In this document: one piece after another, positions 25,799-38,200 of the stretch
How positions within the stretch are numbered: the first letter of the stretch is position 1
Layout: each line of letters opens with the position of its first letter
Assembly (NCBI GenBank): GCA_009809945.1
Contig: WTPW01000639.1
Coordinates: forward strand, 52,914 to 116,913
Length of the DNA: 64,000 nt
Origin: Gigaspora margarita
Taxonomy: Eukaryota; Glomeromycota; Glomeromycetes; Diversisporales; Gigasporaceae
Direction of reading: 5' to 3'
Made by a program: the position numbers and the translations under genes
The notes under the pieces: generated by a model
Databases searched by the model: none
The model's input: the letters and a program-made list of their open reading frames with translations, nothing else
What the model was told of the DNA's origin: nothing

Positions 25799-25971
25799 GT
25801 AAGGGGCATGCCATTTATCATGTGATTTTTACTATGGATACATGGTCAGTAATGATAATCATGTCTATATATTATATTAACAAATCAAAATTAGATAAAG
25901 TGATCACACCATACATGGATGGGTGGCTACTAAGTAAAAAATATCACGTGATAAATGACACGCCCCTAACT
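25799..25971. mobile_element. MITE-like inverted repeat (AGGGGCATGCC ends)
   Basis: GTAAGGGGCATGCCATTTATCA on the left pairs with TGATAAATGACACGCCCCTAAC on the right. The outer flanks contain TACTACTAGTA and TACTACTGGTAGTA (near 25770 and 26125), so the real element may extend to about 25765-26140. No ORF. Confidence 0.55.
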
Positions 25972-26149
25972 ATTTAAAAAAATTTTTTTTCTTGACAACT
26001 TAATTAATAATATAAAAAAAAATACAACCAAGCTATTCTGGTATACAGTATTTATCAGATTTTTGTATATAAAAATTTTTTAAATTTATAATTTTTTTAG
26101 ATTTTTAATTTATTTTTTTAACTGTACTACTGGTAGTACAAAAAGTAAA

Positions 26150-27620
26150 ATCCTAACCATTAATATTAATTTAGATAATTTTTAAATGCATGTTCTTTCT
26201 AAATGCAGGTTAAAGTAATTATATTCATTTTTCGTTCAATGAATTCGTTCAATAATAATGTTTGTCCAATTTATCGAGTTAACAACATCGTCCCTGGGTG
26301 TTATTTCGAATTTTGGTTTAATTTAGAGCGAAAATGGAAATTACACTTCTGGGCTTATTTCGCCCAAACGGTGCAGTTTGAAATGCCAGTTTGTGATATT
26401 ATACATGCTATATGTATCATCCACATTGTCTCTATACGGTGTACCCCAAATAGAGGTATCCCGGGTACAAAATTAAGTAATGAAAATACACGGGGTACCT
26501 GGGTCCGATTTTTACGGAATATGGTAAACTATAGTGAATATAACTAGTTAATTTATCCATTTTATTTCTGGAAAATATAATAGCGAAAGTAAATATATAT
26601 ATTAAAAGTTTGATATGCAGCTCCCGCAAAAATAATGACAAAAAAACTTTAAAAGATTTTATAATAACAAATGTTGAGTATAAGTAAATTTATACATAAA
26701 TTTTATTTACCAATTTCAGAATTAGTTTTATAATCTCGGGAAAAGTCGCTTGCTAATATATACACTGCAGATTCAAATATAAATAAATAAAGAATATAAA
26801 TAGGTTGGGGCTTAATTTTCTATTTTTGTTGAATTTTCGAGTTACCGGTATGTTTTTTTTTTTTTTGAAAGTTATAATACGCATACTTATATTTACATTT
26901 AAGGTTATCCTATCATTTAAATCAGCAAAATGATAATGATAACTTTAATTTATTTGCTGTAAATGTGTTTATGGAAGGATTAAATGCGACTTTCTTTTAA
27001 GATTACTTTAATCCTTAGGATTGATATGCCCCTACTTTATTAGTATAAAATTGAACAGAACGAGTTTTTACTAGAATTAGAGTTAAGGTAGATTATATAC
27101 AATCTTTCTTAAGAATAACTCTTGTAAACAAAGTTTCGAGTAACTCCGATTCTCGCGTTCGTATCACGTTACATACACGTTACTGGCCAATCAATAGGAT
27201 GCATCACATGCGTGTCAAACAAGTCTATTATTAAACTTCTAAAAATAATTTAATAATTTTTGATTTAAATTTTTTATCTTTTTAAGTATATTCACGGACT
27301 AGAGTCTTTTTATTTATATACCAATTTTAGTAAACAAAACATTTTCAATAAGAGAATTGAATCTAAACACATACAAAATTTCTTGTAAATATAACATTCT
27401 AAATTTTTGACAGCAACTCCAATATATATATTGTCTATAGCTCTTAAAATCAAGAAATTGTCACCCAAAAATCTCCTCTTATATATCGATATTTAGTATC
27501 TAAGAATTCATTCTCTTATTGCATGTTATAGAAAAATTAACCTCGAAATAGTATCAATGATTCGACGAGGGTAGCCTATAAAACATAATAAATATAAAAA
27601 TTTTTTTCCATAATAAAAAT
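26150..27620. other. Spacer between the repeat block and the gene block
   Basis: No gene recognised; the 114-residue plus-strand open stretch at 26203-26547 is largely repeat DNA. 26288-26371 (GGGTGTTATTTCGAATTTTGG to CTGGGCTTATTTCG) is a diverged copy of the CGAAATAACGC hairpin MITE seen at 27627 and 43258. The remainder is AT-rich. Confidence 0.4.
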
Positions 27621-27626
27621 GATCAC

Positions 27627-27740
27627 TGTAAAATCTCGAAATAACACGCAGGGTGAAATTACAATTTTCGGTCCGAATTATGCTTAATTCGGGCCAAGAT
27701 TCAAAATAACGCCCATACCCGCTATTTCGAGATTTTACTA
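27627..27740. mobile_element. Hairpin MITE, CGAAATAACGC family, overlapping the 3' end of a gene
   Basis: Inverted ends TAAAATCTCGAAATAACACGC and the complement of AGTAAAATCTCGAAATAGCG. The centre holds GGTCCGAATTATGC opposite TTAATTCGGGCC. Related to 43258-43373 and to pieces at 26288-26371 and 40205-40400. Its right arm overlaps the last codons and the stop of the PARP-like gene. Confidence 0.7.
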
Positions 27741-28736
27741 TATATTATACTTGCTTCATTTCTGTCAACTATAAGAATCGATTGCGCTGGTGGTGCTTGA
27801 GAAACGACATCAACGGTATACATAGTTTTAATTGCAGCTCCCGGCGTACAATAGTTAAATGAAACATTAGATAGTTGAGCAAACCACATGCCTTCATTTT
27901 TGTATTAGAAATAATTTAGATGTTACAATTATTTTTAATAAAAAAAAAAAAAAAAGAATAAATTATTTGATTATGACAAGTATACTAACGCCCTCCACCA
28001 CATCGTCCAAATGCAGAAGAATTTCCATTTCGTGCAATTCCGCTATTTATATGTTTATGGTAGTCGATTGAGATGAATGTTAAAAAAAAAATAAAAAATA
28101 AAAAAAATAAATAAAATCATGCAATGAATAATATTATTATATGTAAGAGCTTTTACCATGCACCACATCCATTACGTGCATTACGTGCATTATTAGGACA
28201 ATAATTCCATTGCGCGGTACCAATATAACGAGACGGATCACAAATACATTTAGTACCATGAAACATTTTATGAGTGATGCTGGCTGGAGTAACTCCAAAT
28301 CGTCGAGCCAAATCGTTCTTATACCTTTCATGAGCTTCAACGAGCCTTGTCGGCATCTGCATATGAATAATAGCTACAACTTGTACATGAGGCATATTTG
28401 CCGCAAATCTTCTATATATTTCCCTATATTGAACACTTGTTGGCTCTAAGACTGTCATTATTGTATTCAATATTGGTGTAAGCTGTTTCAAAAAGCTACC
28501 ACAAATTTCACAAGTAGTCATGGCTTGTTGATTATAATATGTGCATACAGGACACTGTTGCATATTCGAATCGGGTACATTTAAAAATTCCAAATCCCCA
28601 ATAGGTGAATAACACATCTCACATTGGGAATGATTAGGATTATTAAGGTATGAACAAGCCGAACATCGAATCGCCGCATCCTCATGATACGCGTTGTTAT
28701 TGAAAGCAAGTATGGAATTATTAATCTCATCATCAT

Positions 28737-28768
<32 letters not shown>

Positions 28769-29757
28769 ATAACTGTAATTAACTGGGATCCGCATATTTC
28801 ACAGTAATTCAACAATGGATGATTTAAAAACATGCAATTTTGACACATCATATTATTCTTATCATCATCCAGTGGTTGTTGCTGTTGTTGTCGTTGCTGC
28901 TGCTGCTGCTGCTGTTGTTGTTGTAGCAGCTGTTGTTGTTGCAGCAGCTGTTGTTGTTGTTGTTGTTGCAGCTGTTGTTGTTGTTGTTGTTGTTGTTGTT
29001 GCAGCAGCTGTTGTTGTTGTTGTTGTTGCAGCAGCTGTTGTTGTTGTTGTTGTTGCTGACGCGTTTTCTCCATTGGAACACGGTTAGTAAGAACATCTAC
29101 ATACAAATCATCCTCTTCATCTTCAGCCTCTTTAATCCAATAATCCAACAGTTCTTTTTGCATAGATTCTTCCTTTTTGATATTGGTACCACATATTTCA
29201 CATGTTGTTCTGTTTGGTCGAACAAAGTATGTACAATTAGGACAAAATATAGTCTTTGCTTCGGCTGAATCGGTTGAAGTTTGTTCTAATGGAGAAAAGT
29301 TTAAGCCATTCGCGTTAATGGTAGGGTCTGACCACATCGAGAAATTTTGCTCAGACTGTTTTGAGGACGCGTAATAATCATTTGTTGATGTGTATCCTTG
29401 TTGAGGAGTAGGATAATAAGATGAAGAACTAGAAGATTGTTGAAATAATCTAAATGGATTTCTTGACCATTGACTAACATCATTCGAACTTTGTGAAGGT
29501 CGTGATGTTGATTCAGGATTAATTGGTGGTTGTGACCATTGTTGTGTCTCTGTTGCATCCACATCATAAACCTCTGGGACAACTTCATAATCATTCACAA
29601 GTTCTGGATGACTACTCTGAAAACTTGCTAATTGGCAGGCAGTGCTACAGTAATTAAAATCAACCCCATTTCTGCCTCTTTTAACTTTATTTGGGCAACC
29701 AGGATAAAGACATAAAGCATCATCCTTTTTACTGAATTTCTTTAATGATCTTAACAT
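27722..29757 (-). CDS. RanBP2-type zinc-finger protein with PARP-like C-terminal domain
   Basis: Three exons join in phase to 607 residues: 28157-29757, 27990-28042 and 27722-27891 (introns with donors GTAAAA and GTTAGT). Residues 16-41 form a Cys-rich element (CLYPGC...CSTAC). Four CxxC...CxxC RanBP2-type fingers follow, the first at about 172-189 (CPNCTYF..CEIC), the others after a long Gln tract (about 233-296) and beside a run of about ten Asp. RanBP2 fingers bind RNA or ubiquitin. The C-terminal 160 residues resemble the PARP ADP-ribosyltransferase fold: FHGT (His500) and GRMWFAQLSNVSFNYC (compare PARP GxYFA..S..Y; Trp554 replaces Tyr). The protein stops where PARPs continue with the last strand, inside a MITE. 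Activity therefore doubtful. Nuclear or RNA-linked role is inferred. The start is the first ATG of the long open exon. Confidence 0.8.
28870..29060 (-). repeat. CAG/CAA (poly-Gln) repeat inside the zinc-finger gene
   Basis: Imperfect trinucleotide tract encoding about 60 Gln with a few Leu. A GAT tract at about 28737-28770 encodes a run of about ten Asp. Long reading frames on the opposite strand here (Val/Ala- or Leu-rich) are shadows of the repeat. Confidence 0.9.
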
Positions 29758-30707
29758 ATCGGAAAAAAAGTCTGCTTTTATCTAAGAAAAAAAAAAAAGG
29801 ATAGAATGAGATATAAGAGATTATAAGTATACGATTTTTGGTATAAATTGTTATTTGTTAGCACATACGACCATCCAGAATGATTAGTTAATAAATTGGA
29901 AAAGAGAAACGGAAACAATTAAATTTCTCCGGATTCCGGATTCCGCGTACTGCTCTCATTTTTTTAAACATTTGTGTTACGGGTTACATGCTCTTAAAAA
30001 AGAATGAAATCTTTATTTGGTTTTAATGGCTATTCCAATTTAGACTAATCTATTATCATCTAGTTTTTAAAGCTGTTCTCTGAAATCATTGATAACCATA
30101 AAAAAAATGTTATAACAATCATTGGCGCAGAATCGAAAATTCACTGACGTCGGCCGCCATCAGTAAACTTATCGAATTAACCGAATGATCATCGGGTATA
30201 ATATATATATATAAACGCTTACCTTATTCAATTGCATAAGCAAAACTTTTAAATAAGTATAATAGCAGTATAAATAATTATTTTCTTTTTTTAAACATTC
30301 AATATACAAATTATTATAATTTAGCAATTCTATTTTATAATTAACCTTACAACTATGAATGACTCTGTTCATGAGATTTTTATAATACCAATATTAAAAC
30401 AAATAACAATTCATGAGAATATATAGAAAGGATTTTTCAGTACTAAAATGCTAAAATACAAAACATATAAACTTGAGCTATAAACAAATTAACTAGTAGT
30501 CCTAATAATATTTATAAACAGAATTGTAAATTTCATACCCCATAAACCTTATAAACCCTTAATAATATTTATAAAACTAAATCTAGCTATTGTACAATTA
30601 AGTTGGATTTACATATTTTTTTTAAAAAAAAAAAAAAAAGAAAAAAAATAACAATTCCTTTATAAGTCTAAAAAAGAAAAATAAATAAATAAATAAAATA
30701 AAATAAA
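29758..30707. other. Intergenic region between two minus-strand genes
   Basis: Presumed promoter and 5' UTR of the zinc-finger gene plus 3' flank of the SNARE gene. A CTTAG acceptor-like site near 29780 could end a 5'-UTR intron. Otherwise AT-rich, with no coding sequence recognised. Confidence 0.4.
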
Positions 30708-32528
30708 TTATTTAAAAATAGCAAAGAAAACAATCAATGATACAATAATACCGAGAACTACTAAAATTAAAATTATAGCTAACATTATCATTAATTTATT
30801 CTGTATTGTAAAGAATGTTAATAAAAAAAGGCATTTTAGTAAAAATTTTTCAATGAATTAAATTATAGATAAAATTTTACCTTTCTGTTTTTGTGATGCC
30901 TTTTAGGTATGCGTACGATTTTGTCATTCTGTGGTATATTATTATTGTCTTGAATCATTTCAATAAAACTTGAAGGGACTTCTTTTTCTTTTTCTTTTCC
31001 TATTACTAATGCTCGAATTTCACCAATATTTTTTAGTTCCTATTTGGTATGTAAGATTTGAGAATGAATAAGAAATCTATGAATCAAAACTGAACCATAC
31101 GAATAGGATTCGATAAACCTTCAAAGTTACATTAGACCGGAGAAGTTTGAAATTCTCAACACTGGATGTATATGGAAGTAATATTGAAATTTAAATATAT
31201 AATCATCCAACTAGATTGTAACCTTGAAAATTCTCCAAATCCTACCCGTCAGTCCGAGTAATATAAAAAGTTTGATGTTTCAAACCCAGATTAATTATGA
31301 TGGAATTCATACATTTATTGAATTTTCAATCCGTCGAACATCACGTTGGCGGTCTTGAATTTCTGAAATAATTGTATTCGACTGGTCGGACTCTGATGAT
31401 GATTGTATCTGATTTAAATTTAAATAACTTAAATAAATTTTGTAATAAAAAAAAGGTTTAATTAATTGTAACGAAAGAAACCTTATTTGTGTCATTATCT
31501 ATGAATTGACTGATTTCTTCTTGTGTAGCATCAGGATTTACTGCAAAAAAAATAGTAATAAGATTATCTATTGCAAATACTTCATCCACATGTCAATAAA
31601 TAAAATTGGCATAGGCTTCTACCTTTACGATATTGCTCTGTAATTCTCTCTTTAAATTTTCTAGCATTTTCTGTCTGCATATCACGATAGCTAGTCATTG
31701 TATCCATAAATTCTTTTACTAAGGCTGCATGCTTCAAATTAATTATAATTATTTTAGATGTCAGAATGATATTGTAAAATAAAATAAGATGGTTTACATA
31801 AACATAAATATCAAGTACCTGCGTTAATCTCTTTTGTGCTTGATCCTGTCCTCCAAGTGATTTGTTACTTTGTTCCATAACTTAATTTGTGTAAATGTAA
31901 ATGTATATAAATTATTCAAATTCTTTTTATAAAAGAAAAAGATAAATATTTTCATACTTGTCAATTTACGGCTGATTTCGCTACTTATTCGACTGGTCTC
32001 AGAAATCAATAAATCAATTTGCCGTGACATTCCTAAAATAGTTTTTTGTCAAATAAAATAAACCAATTAAGCAATAAATTCAAGAATTATAATTAATTGT
32101 ACAAAGTGAAAAATGAACAATAAATTAGGAACGGTGCTCAACGAGAACTCTCATCTTCAGTATCTACAGTCAAGGTTCTTTTATATAAATCTCTGAGAGC
32201 TGCAATATTATTCCTTATCTCACGAATCATGTCTTTTATGGAATTTACCTATAAAAACAGAAATTCAAATTTTATAAATGGAGTTTACAATTCAATAAAA
32301 TTACAACAAAAGCAAAGGCAATTTCATATTTATCACAAATGTTATACCGACCTCTTTGTAAAACTCTCCAAGAGTTTGACTACCACTACTCGGACCACCA
32401 GTCTCAAGATCTTCCCCGTCTTTTATTTCGTCATTCTTTTATAGTTAAAGAATTAATTTAAAACATTTGTTCAAGCATTCAAAGCTAAATATAAAACTCA
32501 CCTGTTCAGAAGAGTGATTGTTACTCAT
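30708..32528 (-). CDS. Syntaxin-like (Qa-type) SNARE, tail-anchored, with atypical SNARE motif
   Basis: Ten exons join in phase to 289 residues: 32502-32528, 32352-32435, 32143-32248, 31958-32032, 31819-31880, 31623-31731, 31482-31540, 31313-31408, 30881-31039 and 30708-30800. Residues about 34-155 match the Habc region of plasma-membrane syntaxins/Sso proteins (FYKEVNSIKDMI, ISETSRISSEI, TQHAALVKEFMDTMTSY, FKERITEQYRK). Residues 175-206 begin a SNARE helix (ISEIQDRQRDVRRIENSIN). The next exon gives ELKNIGEIRALVIGKEKEK instead of the usual central stretch, so the zero-layer Gln is not evident. Residues about 262-287 form a C-terminal membrane anchor (MLAIILILVVLGIIVSLIV). Known family role: vesicle fusion at the plasma membrane. 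This copy may be divergent, regulatory or wrongly spliced at exon 9. Confidence 0.8.
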
Positions 32529-33591
32529 TATGTTAATGACAAAATATAATACTTTTCAGAGAGTTTATGTTTTTTTTGAATAATTTGGAGAACTTTGAAG
32601 GCCAGCCACAAACCCTCCGAGAAGACATTGACCAGCATAGTACGTACACGAACAAAAAATAAAGATTTTTAACTTCTAAATTCGTGTCGCCGACTACTAA
32701 ATTTGAAAGTGGTGATGTTGTGACACTAATTCTGTATTCCCGCCGAGGCATAATGTAAGTAGATCCTCAGAGACCCGAAATAGCCAAAATAGGTCAAAGT
32801 ATATATATTTAGCCGAATAATAATACTTGTTAGGTTACACATCAATCTGCCAGAATTACGGTTTTAAAGATTTGTTATACAACATATATCATAATGACAT
32901 TTCACATCTGTTACCTTATGTGATGCATTCTAAATCCTCGTAATTTTATAAATAGTGCTGCCTATTACAATAATAGTAAGTATATTGTTTTTAAATGTGC
33001 AACATGAAAAAAAAACCAGTTATTATTACATTTATACAAAAAGAATATAAATGAATAACGGATAATAATAATAATAGCATGTACGTATGTAAACTTTATC
33101 ATCTGCTCTTGCATTTAATCTTTTTTTTTGGGTGTATTCAACATATCTTTGGTTCATTTGGATGTTCAATGAACTTCGAGATTTGCAAGTCTCGTGATCG
33201 GTTACCAGTATATGGTTTAAAAGAAATAATTTATCAATTTCTCTAATTATATAAACGTGGTCTTAAATCACATTTGAAGCTAATTCTTTAAAAAAAAAAG
33301 GTTAAGATTAGAATAATTACTAAAATAGATAGCATGGTGATATATGTATAATGCAGATTGTGCATGAAACTTTGAGCCATGAACTTAATTGGTGTATATA
33401 TAACTCAAAAAAAAAAATAAATAAAAAAAAAAATAACGGTTAAAAAAATCATTAAAAGTATCAATCCAAAAATATATTTAATATTTGTATATACTATAAT
33501 TATAACGGTAAATGAAAGTTCCAAAAAGATAAAATGACTAGACTTGAATAGAACATTAAATCGAAAGTAATTATGAACCTATTTTTATTTT
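32529..33591. other. Intergenic region upstream of the SNARE gene
   Basis: The minus-strand open stretch at 32533-32751 has no recognised similarity and is probably a shadow or 5' leader. No other gene is supported. Confidence 0.4.
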
Positions 33592-35227
33592 TTAATTTCC
33601 ATTTATTTTACTGGTTCTATATACAGGTCTATCAGGGTAAGTAATATCTAAGGCTGTCCGAAGAATATTCTGAAATTCAAACAAATTGATGGGTTCATCA
33701 TAAAAAGGAAATACATCAATTATTCTATTAAATACGTGTTTATGGTAAGGTGACCTACATAAACTGCCTTGTTTCATGATTGAAAGATTTCCGCATTGAA
33801 TGCATACATACATCTCGCAATGTTTAACAAAATAAGGAAATCCCAAAATGCCTTGCAAAAAATTGTGTAAATGTTTAGATTTTCTAAATATGTAGAAAAA
33901 AAAAGATATAATATATTGAATTAATGCATATAAAATTTTCTTATTCATTATAGTATGAAAAATCCTTACAAATTATTTCGTTGAGCATATGATTTTCCCA
34001 ATATATTCAATGAGACTTTGGAATTTAAAAAAACATCAACATTTTCAATTTTTTCAAATTTGTGTGGCATTTGAGGTAAGTAATGATTTTCATCGAACCA
34101 ATTATTTGTTTGCCAGCATGGGCCAACTATTCTTGAATTTGAAGATATCGCATTACAGTCAAGACATTTGTAAAGCGCCCAGTTGTAAAGTTTTTTTGGT
34201 AATGTTTCAAGAAATCGTGTGTATATTTCAAGTGCCTCATGGCTTTTATGAAATTCTAAAAAAAAAAAAGAAAAGGAAAAATGTAATTATCATTCTGATA
34301 AACGAAGTAGTACATACAATTTAACATACCATCAATTTTAATATATTCTTTCCAATCAGTGTTTCCAAAATTACCAGAATAAAACAATCTTTTTCCTAAT
34401 GAAACAGGTTCAAAATGTATGTCCCATTTGTGAGAGAGCACTTCCGGACGTAAAGAATCCACACAATTTTTGAGAATATCAAAGAAATGTAATAAGTCAA
34501 ACTTTATGCCTTTCAATTGATCTAAACTAGTTAAAGTATAAGAATGCTTATGATTTGAACTACGATATCCGGCATGTTCAGGTAAAGATGAAATTGTATC
34601 ACACTTTCGACAAATGTAAACTTTATTATATAGTTCAAAGAAATAATTTGCAGATTTGTTGAATTCTTCAAAATCCATTCCGACTCTATTATTTGAAAAG
34701 TAATTATTAGTTTATCGTTCATTCGTAATTTAAATTAAGTTATAATTCAATATTTACAATTCAAAAATTGATCTTAAAGTCATTATATCTAGTTTAGTGT
34801 CGCGTAATCCATCTACAGAAGAAACTCTTTCAATTTGATGTGAATATTTTTGTCGGTAACATTGCTGCATATCTTCATCTTGAGATCGTTGAGGAAGTGA
34901 AATTTTGTGACAGTTAGAACACTGATTTAACTCAACCAATGTATCCTTCCTGAGTAAATCAGGAAGTTCATCGATGAAGAAGTTAAAATCATTCACTGTT
35001 TGTAAACAGCGTTTATAGTCTTCGGCTCGAATATCTGAAATGGTTAAATTTGATGCCGTTAATGATAATTTAAAAGAATCATATAAAAATCGCACAACTT
35101 TTTTTTATTATTTTTTTTTTTTTACTCACATTCTTGATCGAACAATATTGCCCACCTTCCATCATCCATTTCTTTTGAAATTGGGTTGATTCCAACGAAT
35201 AATTTACTATGAACTCTACTTATCCAT
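33592..35227 (-). CDS. Protein with four CxxC/His zinc-binding-like modules, family not recognised
   Basis: Five exons join in phase (35130-35227, 34758-35034, 34330-34685, 33970-34255, 33592-33883), giving about 435 residues. The first exon lies further upstream and is unresolved; a short MFR exon ending in a donor near 35467-35474 would fit in phase but is a guess. Four modules share a CxxC knuckle, a variable 11-17 residue loop, a third Cys (Tyr in module two), then His: CSNC..C..H, CRKC..Y..HKH, CLDC..C..H and CIQC..C..HKH. Each is followed by a hydrophobic stretch. Two longer stretches (KLFVGINP...W and RLFYSGNF...W) precede modules 1 and 3, so the protein looks like a duplicated two-module unit. 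No signal peptide or membrane segment in the resolved part. No stops: probably functional. I do not know its role. Confidence 0.65.
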
Positions 35228-38200
35228 CTATAACACAGCCACAAAAGAAATTGCCAATAATTAGCTTGTACGTATGTACATTAACTGGAATATTAGTCTG
35301 ACTATTAAAGCAATTCAATAGTATTATGATAGCAGACAAATTTAGTAAATAATAATATTTGGTGGATAAGATAAACGAGTTTTACAAGTTTAAATCACAA
35401 GCTTGGAAGATTTCAAATGTCCAAAAATGTTTTTTAAATCAAAATGAAAATTTGTATTAAAAAAGTACCGGAACATGACAAGACATAACTTGAGAAGCAA
35501 TGGATGTACAGATAAATTGGTAGATCTTTAGTAAAACTACAGTATCAAATTCTATTAGTTTACAATTTAAATACAAAATTACATCACTAATGACTTCTTT
35601 ATTGTCTAATATCGATGTTAATAATTTTATATTCTTGCCTCATATTACATAAAGCTATTTTGGCCTATAAGAACTATTTCTATTCCCACTTGATATTGCT
35701 ACATCTTTCAAATAAGATCCCTGAGAAAAATAAATTGATAAGTGAACACTTAATTATTCATTATCATTTCGAACCACCGTTGACAATGGAAACATAAATG
35801 ACAATCCTAGCATTTACTATTGAAACCAAATTGCGCATTGTTCCTCATCGCGTCATGATGTCATAAGTCAGACAACATTAGAAAATCACCGTCTTGCATG
35901 TACAGTACAGTAAGATCTCTCTAAATGCAATGCGACGGGACCATATGTAAAAATTTAGCCAAGCGTGCACTTAGGGAGGTATTGCGGGCCCAAGCGAAGG
36001 CATGCATTTAGGGGCTTTTCATAGGACGTGCTTGCATTTAGGGGATCGGACCGTAAATTTACCTTGTAAATTATATTTATTTAGAACCCATCACTCAATT
36101 ATCTTAATATGTGGATCCAATTTTGATTCAATATTAAAAATTACCTACACTCTGATGATTACTACCTTTTTGGTACATATTATTCATTATACTTATACCT
36201 TAGTGTATATATATATTGTAGGAAATTTCTGGACCAATTAATAAGTCACAATTATCGCATATAACGATAGTGGCAACTTAAATTGGTAATATCGACATAA
36301 TATTGTATATATCAAAGTCTGCTCAGGATTAATTTGTTAAGTTTCGTCATGATTTCTAAATGGACAGACAATATACCGACACTACAAACGCAATCTACAT
36401 AGGGGTGTAATTTACGTAAACTTCGGTAAATTATAATTTGTAATTATGTTTTTTGAGATCAGTGATTGACCAAATCAAATGATGTAATAGGTACTTTATA
36501 TATACGTGATGAAAATCTAATTTACATGTAACTTGTAGGCCTACATGATTAACATTAGAAGCCGGGGGCAAGGTACAGAGCTAAATCATGAGTATGTTAT
36601 GTCAGTACCTTTCCAGATTCCTCACAAAGATGATTATTATACCAAGTGTCGTATACAAATAATGACGTAATAGTGATATACTGTAAAAATTGTGTGACTT
36701 ATGAGGTCATTTTAAATGCTATTTCAATACAATATGTGTGCTCATTTTTTGCCTTTCTGAAGTAACCCTTTGAAGCAAACAATATAATGAAAAGAGCGTT
36801 TCGGGCCAAGATGTCCTCCGGATCGTCAGCCGTCAATAGTCCTAAACTTACTATATAGATCATATTAATCAATCTTGTTGATAAACATAATAAATATATA
36901 ATTAAATTTTAATTGGGCGTTATATATTTATTTCATACGTATATAGCGATTCGCGCTATTTTCTATTATTATCCGGAGCGCAGCGGAGGATATTTTTGTG
37001 TTTATGTCCGCATTTATTTTTAGACTAGATTGCCAATTTACTTTATATATAAATATATATATATTAAACCAATATATTTGTTTTTATTGTTAGCTAGTCA
37101 TTGAATTTTTTGATATCTAATAGTGCCTGTTCTTTTCGTATAATAGAATGAAAATTATATTAGTGCGTGGGTGTAACTTTATTTAATGATTTATTATGAT
37201 CAGTTACAGGTTTTCACTCTCACGCGCTCATATATTTTATAGATTTACTATATATATATTAACGTTAGTTAGGTTTAGATTTAAAGCTAATCTAAATTTT
37301 ATTTAAAATCGTCATAACTAAATTAGTAATATCTATTGTTATGCTGCAGTAATAAACCCATAAATACTTGATTTTTAAATTGTTATCATAGAGGTTAAGC
37401 CCCATTAAAATTTAATATCGGTACTTGTACTTGCAGGTTTTTCTCGGCAGCACACCAAAAAAATTATACGATATTATTGGCCGAATTTTTTAAAACAAAA
37501 TAACACAAAAATGTATTGGATATAATATTAGCTGTTTTCATAAATTCCCGAAACAACTGATAAAAATTTAACCGATAATTATTCGGCAGAATTCGATAAA
37601 TTTTTTTTGATTTCGCATGTTCGGTATGTAAAGCATAATGTCGATAGAATACTTTCTATTACTGTATGATACTTTATTTCTTTTTGTTTATGTTATTGTA
37701 AAAATAAACGTTATACAGTAGGTACAAATATGTGATTGTAATATGCCTTATCTGTTATATATTAACAGTTATTACCAATTTTGCAAAATGAGATCTGATC
37801 AGATTTTAAGATTACATCATTCATTTTGTATTAATCGTAATACTGTACACAATAATTTTTTTATCAATAAGCAATATATTTTTAGTATATTGCGTAAGGT
37901 GCCGCGAGATCAAAATGAAATCGGATTACTGTAAAATGAATTTTGATATTTCTATTTAACCCTCTAAAACCACTTGTACCTCTGGGACACGGAAAACATT
38001 TAGAAATGAATTTTTTTTAATTATTAATAATTATGTCTTGGTTTTCATAACTTAAAAAAATCTGGTCAGCCGGTTTTTTTTTTTATAACTATTTTCATAG
38101 ATTCTAAAGATTGGGGATACCGAATCGATAAGTTACCGAGTCGGAATCAATGTTACCTACGTCGGCCGGCGTCAAATACTTATCGATTCGGTCACCATCG

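Noticed and set aside
28815-29268. Long Val/Ala-rich and Leu-rich plus-strand frames
   Set aside because: Opposite-strand shadows of the CAG/CAA tract of the zinc-finger gene.
32533-32751. 72-codon minus-strand frame as a separate gene
   Set aside because: No family features; it sits directly in the 5' flank of the SNARE gene.
33989-34324. 111-codon plus-strand frame
   Set aside because: Antisense to an exon of the four-module gene, which has in-phase splice sites.
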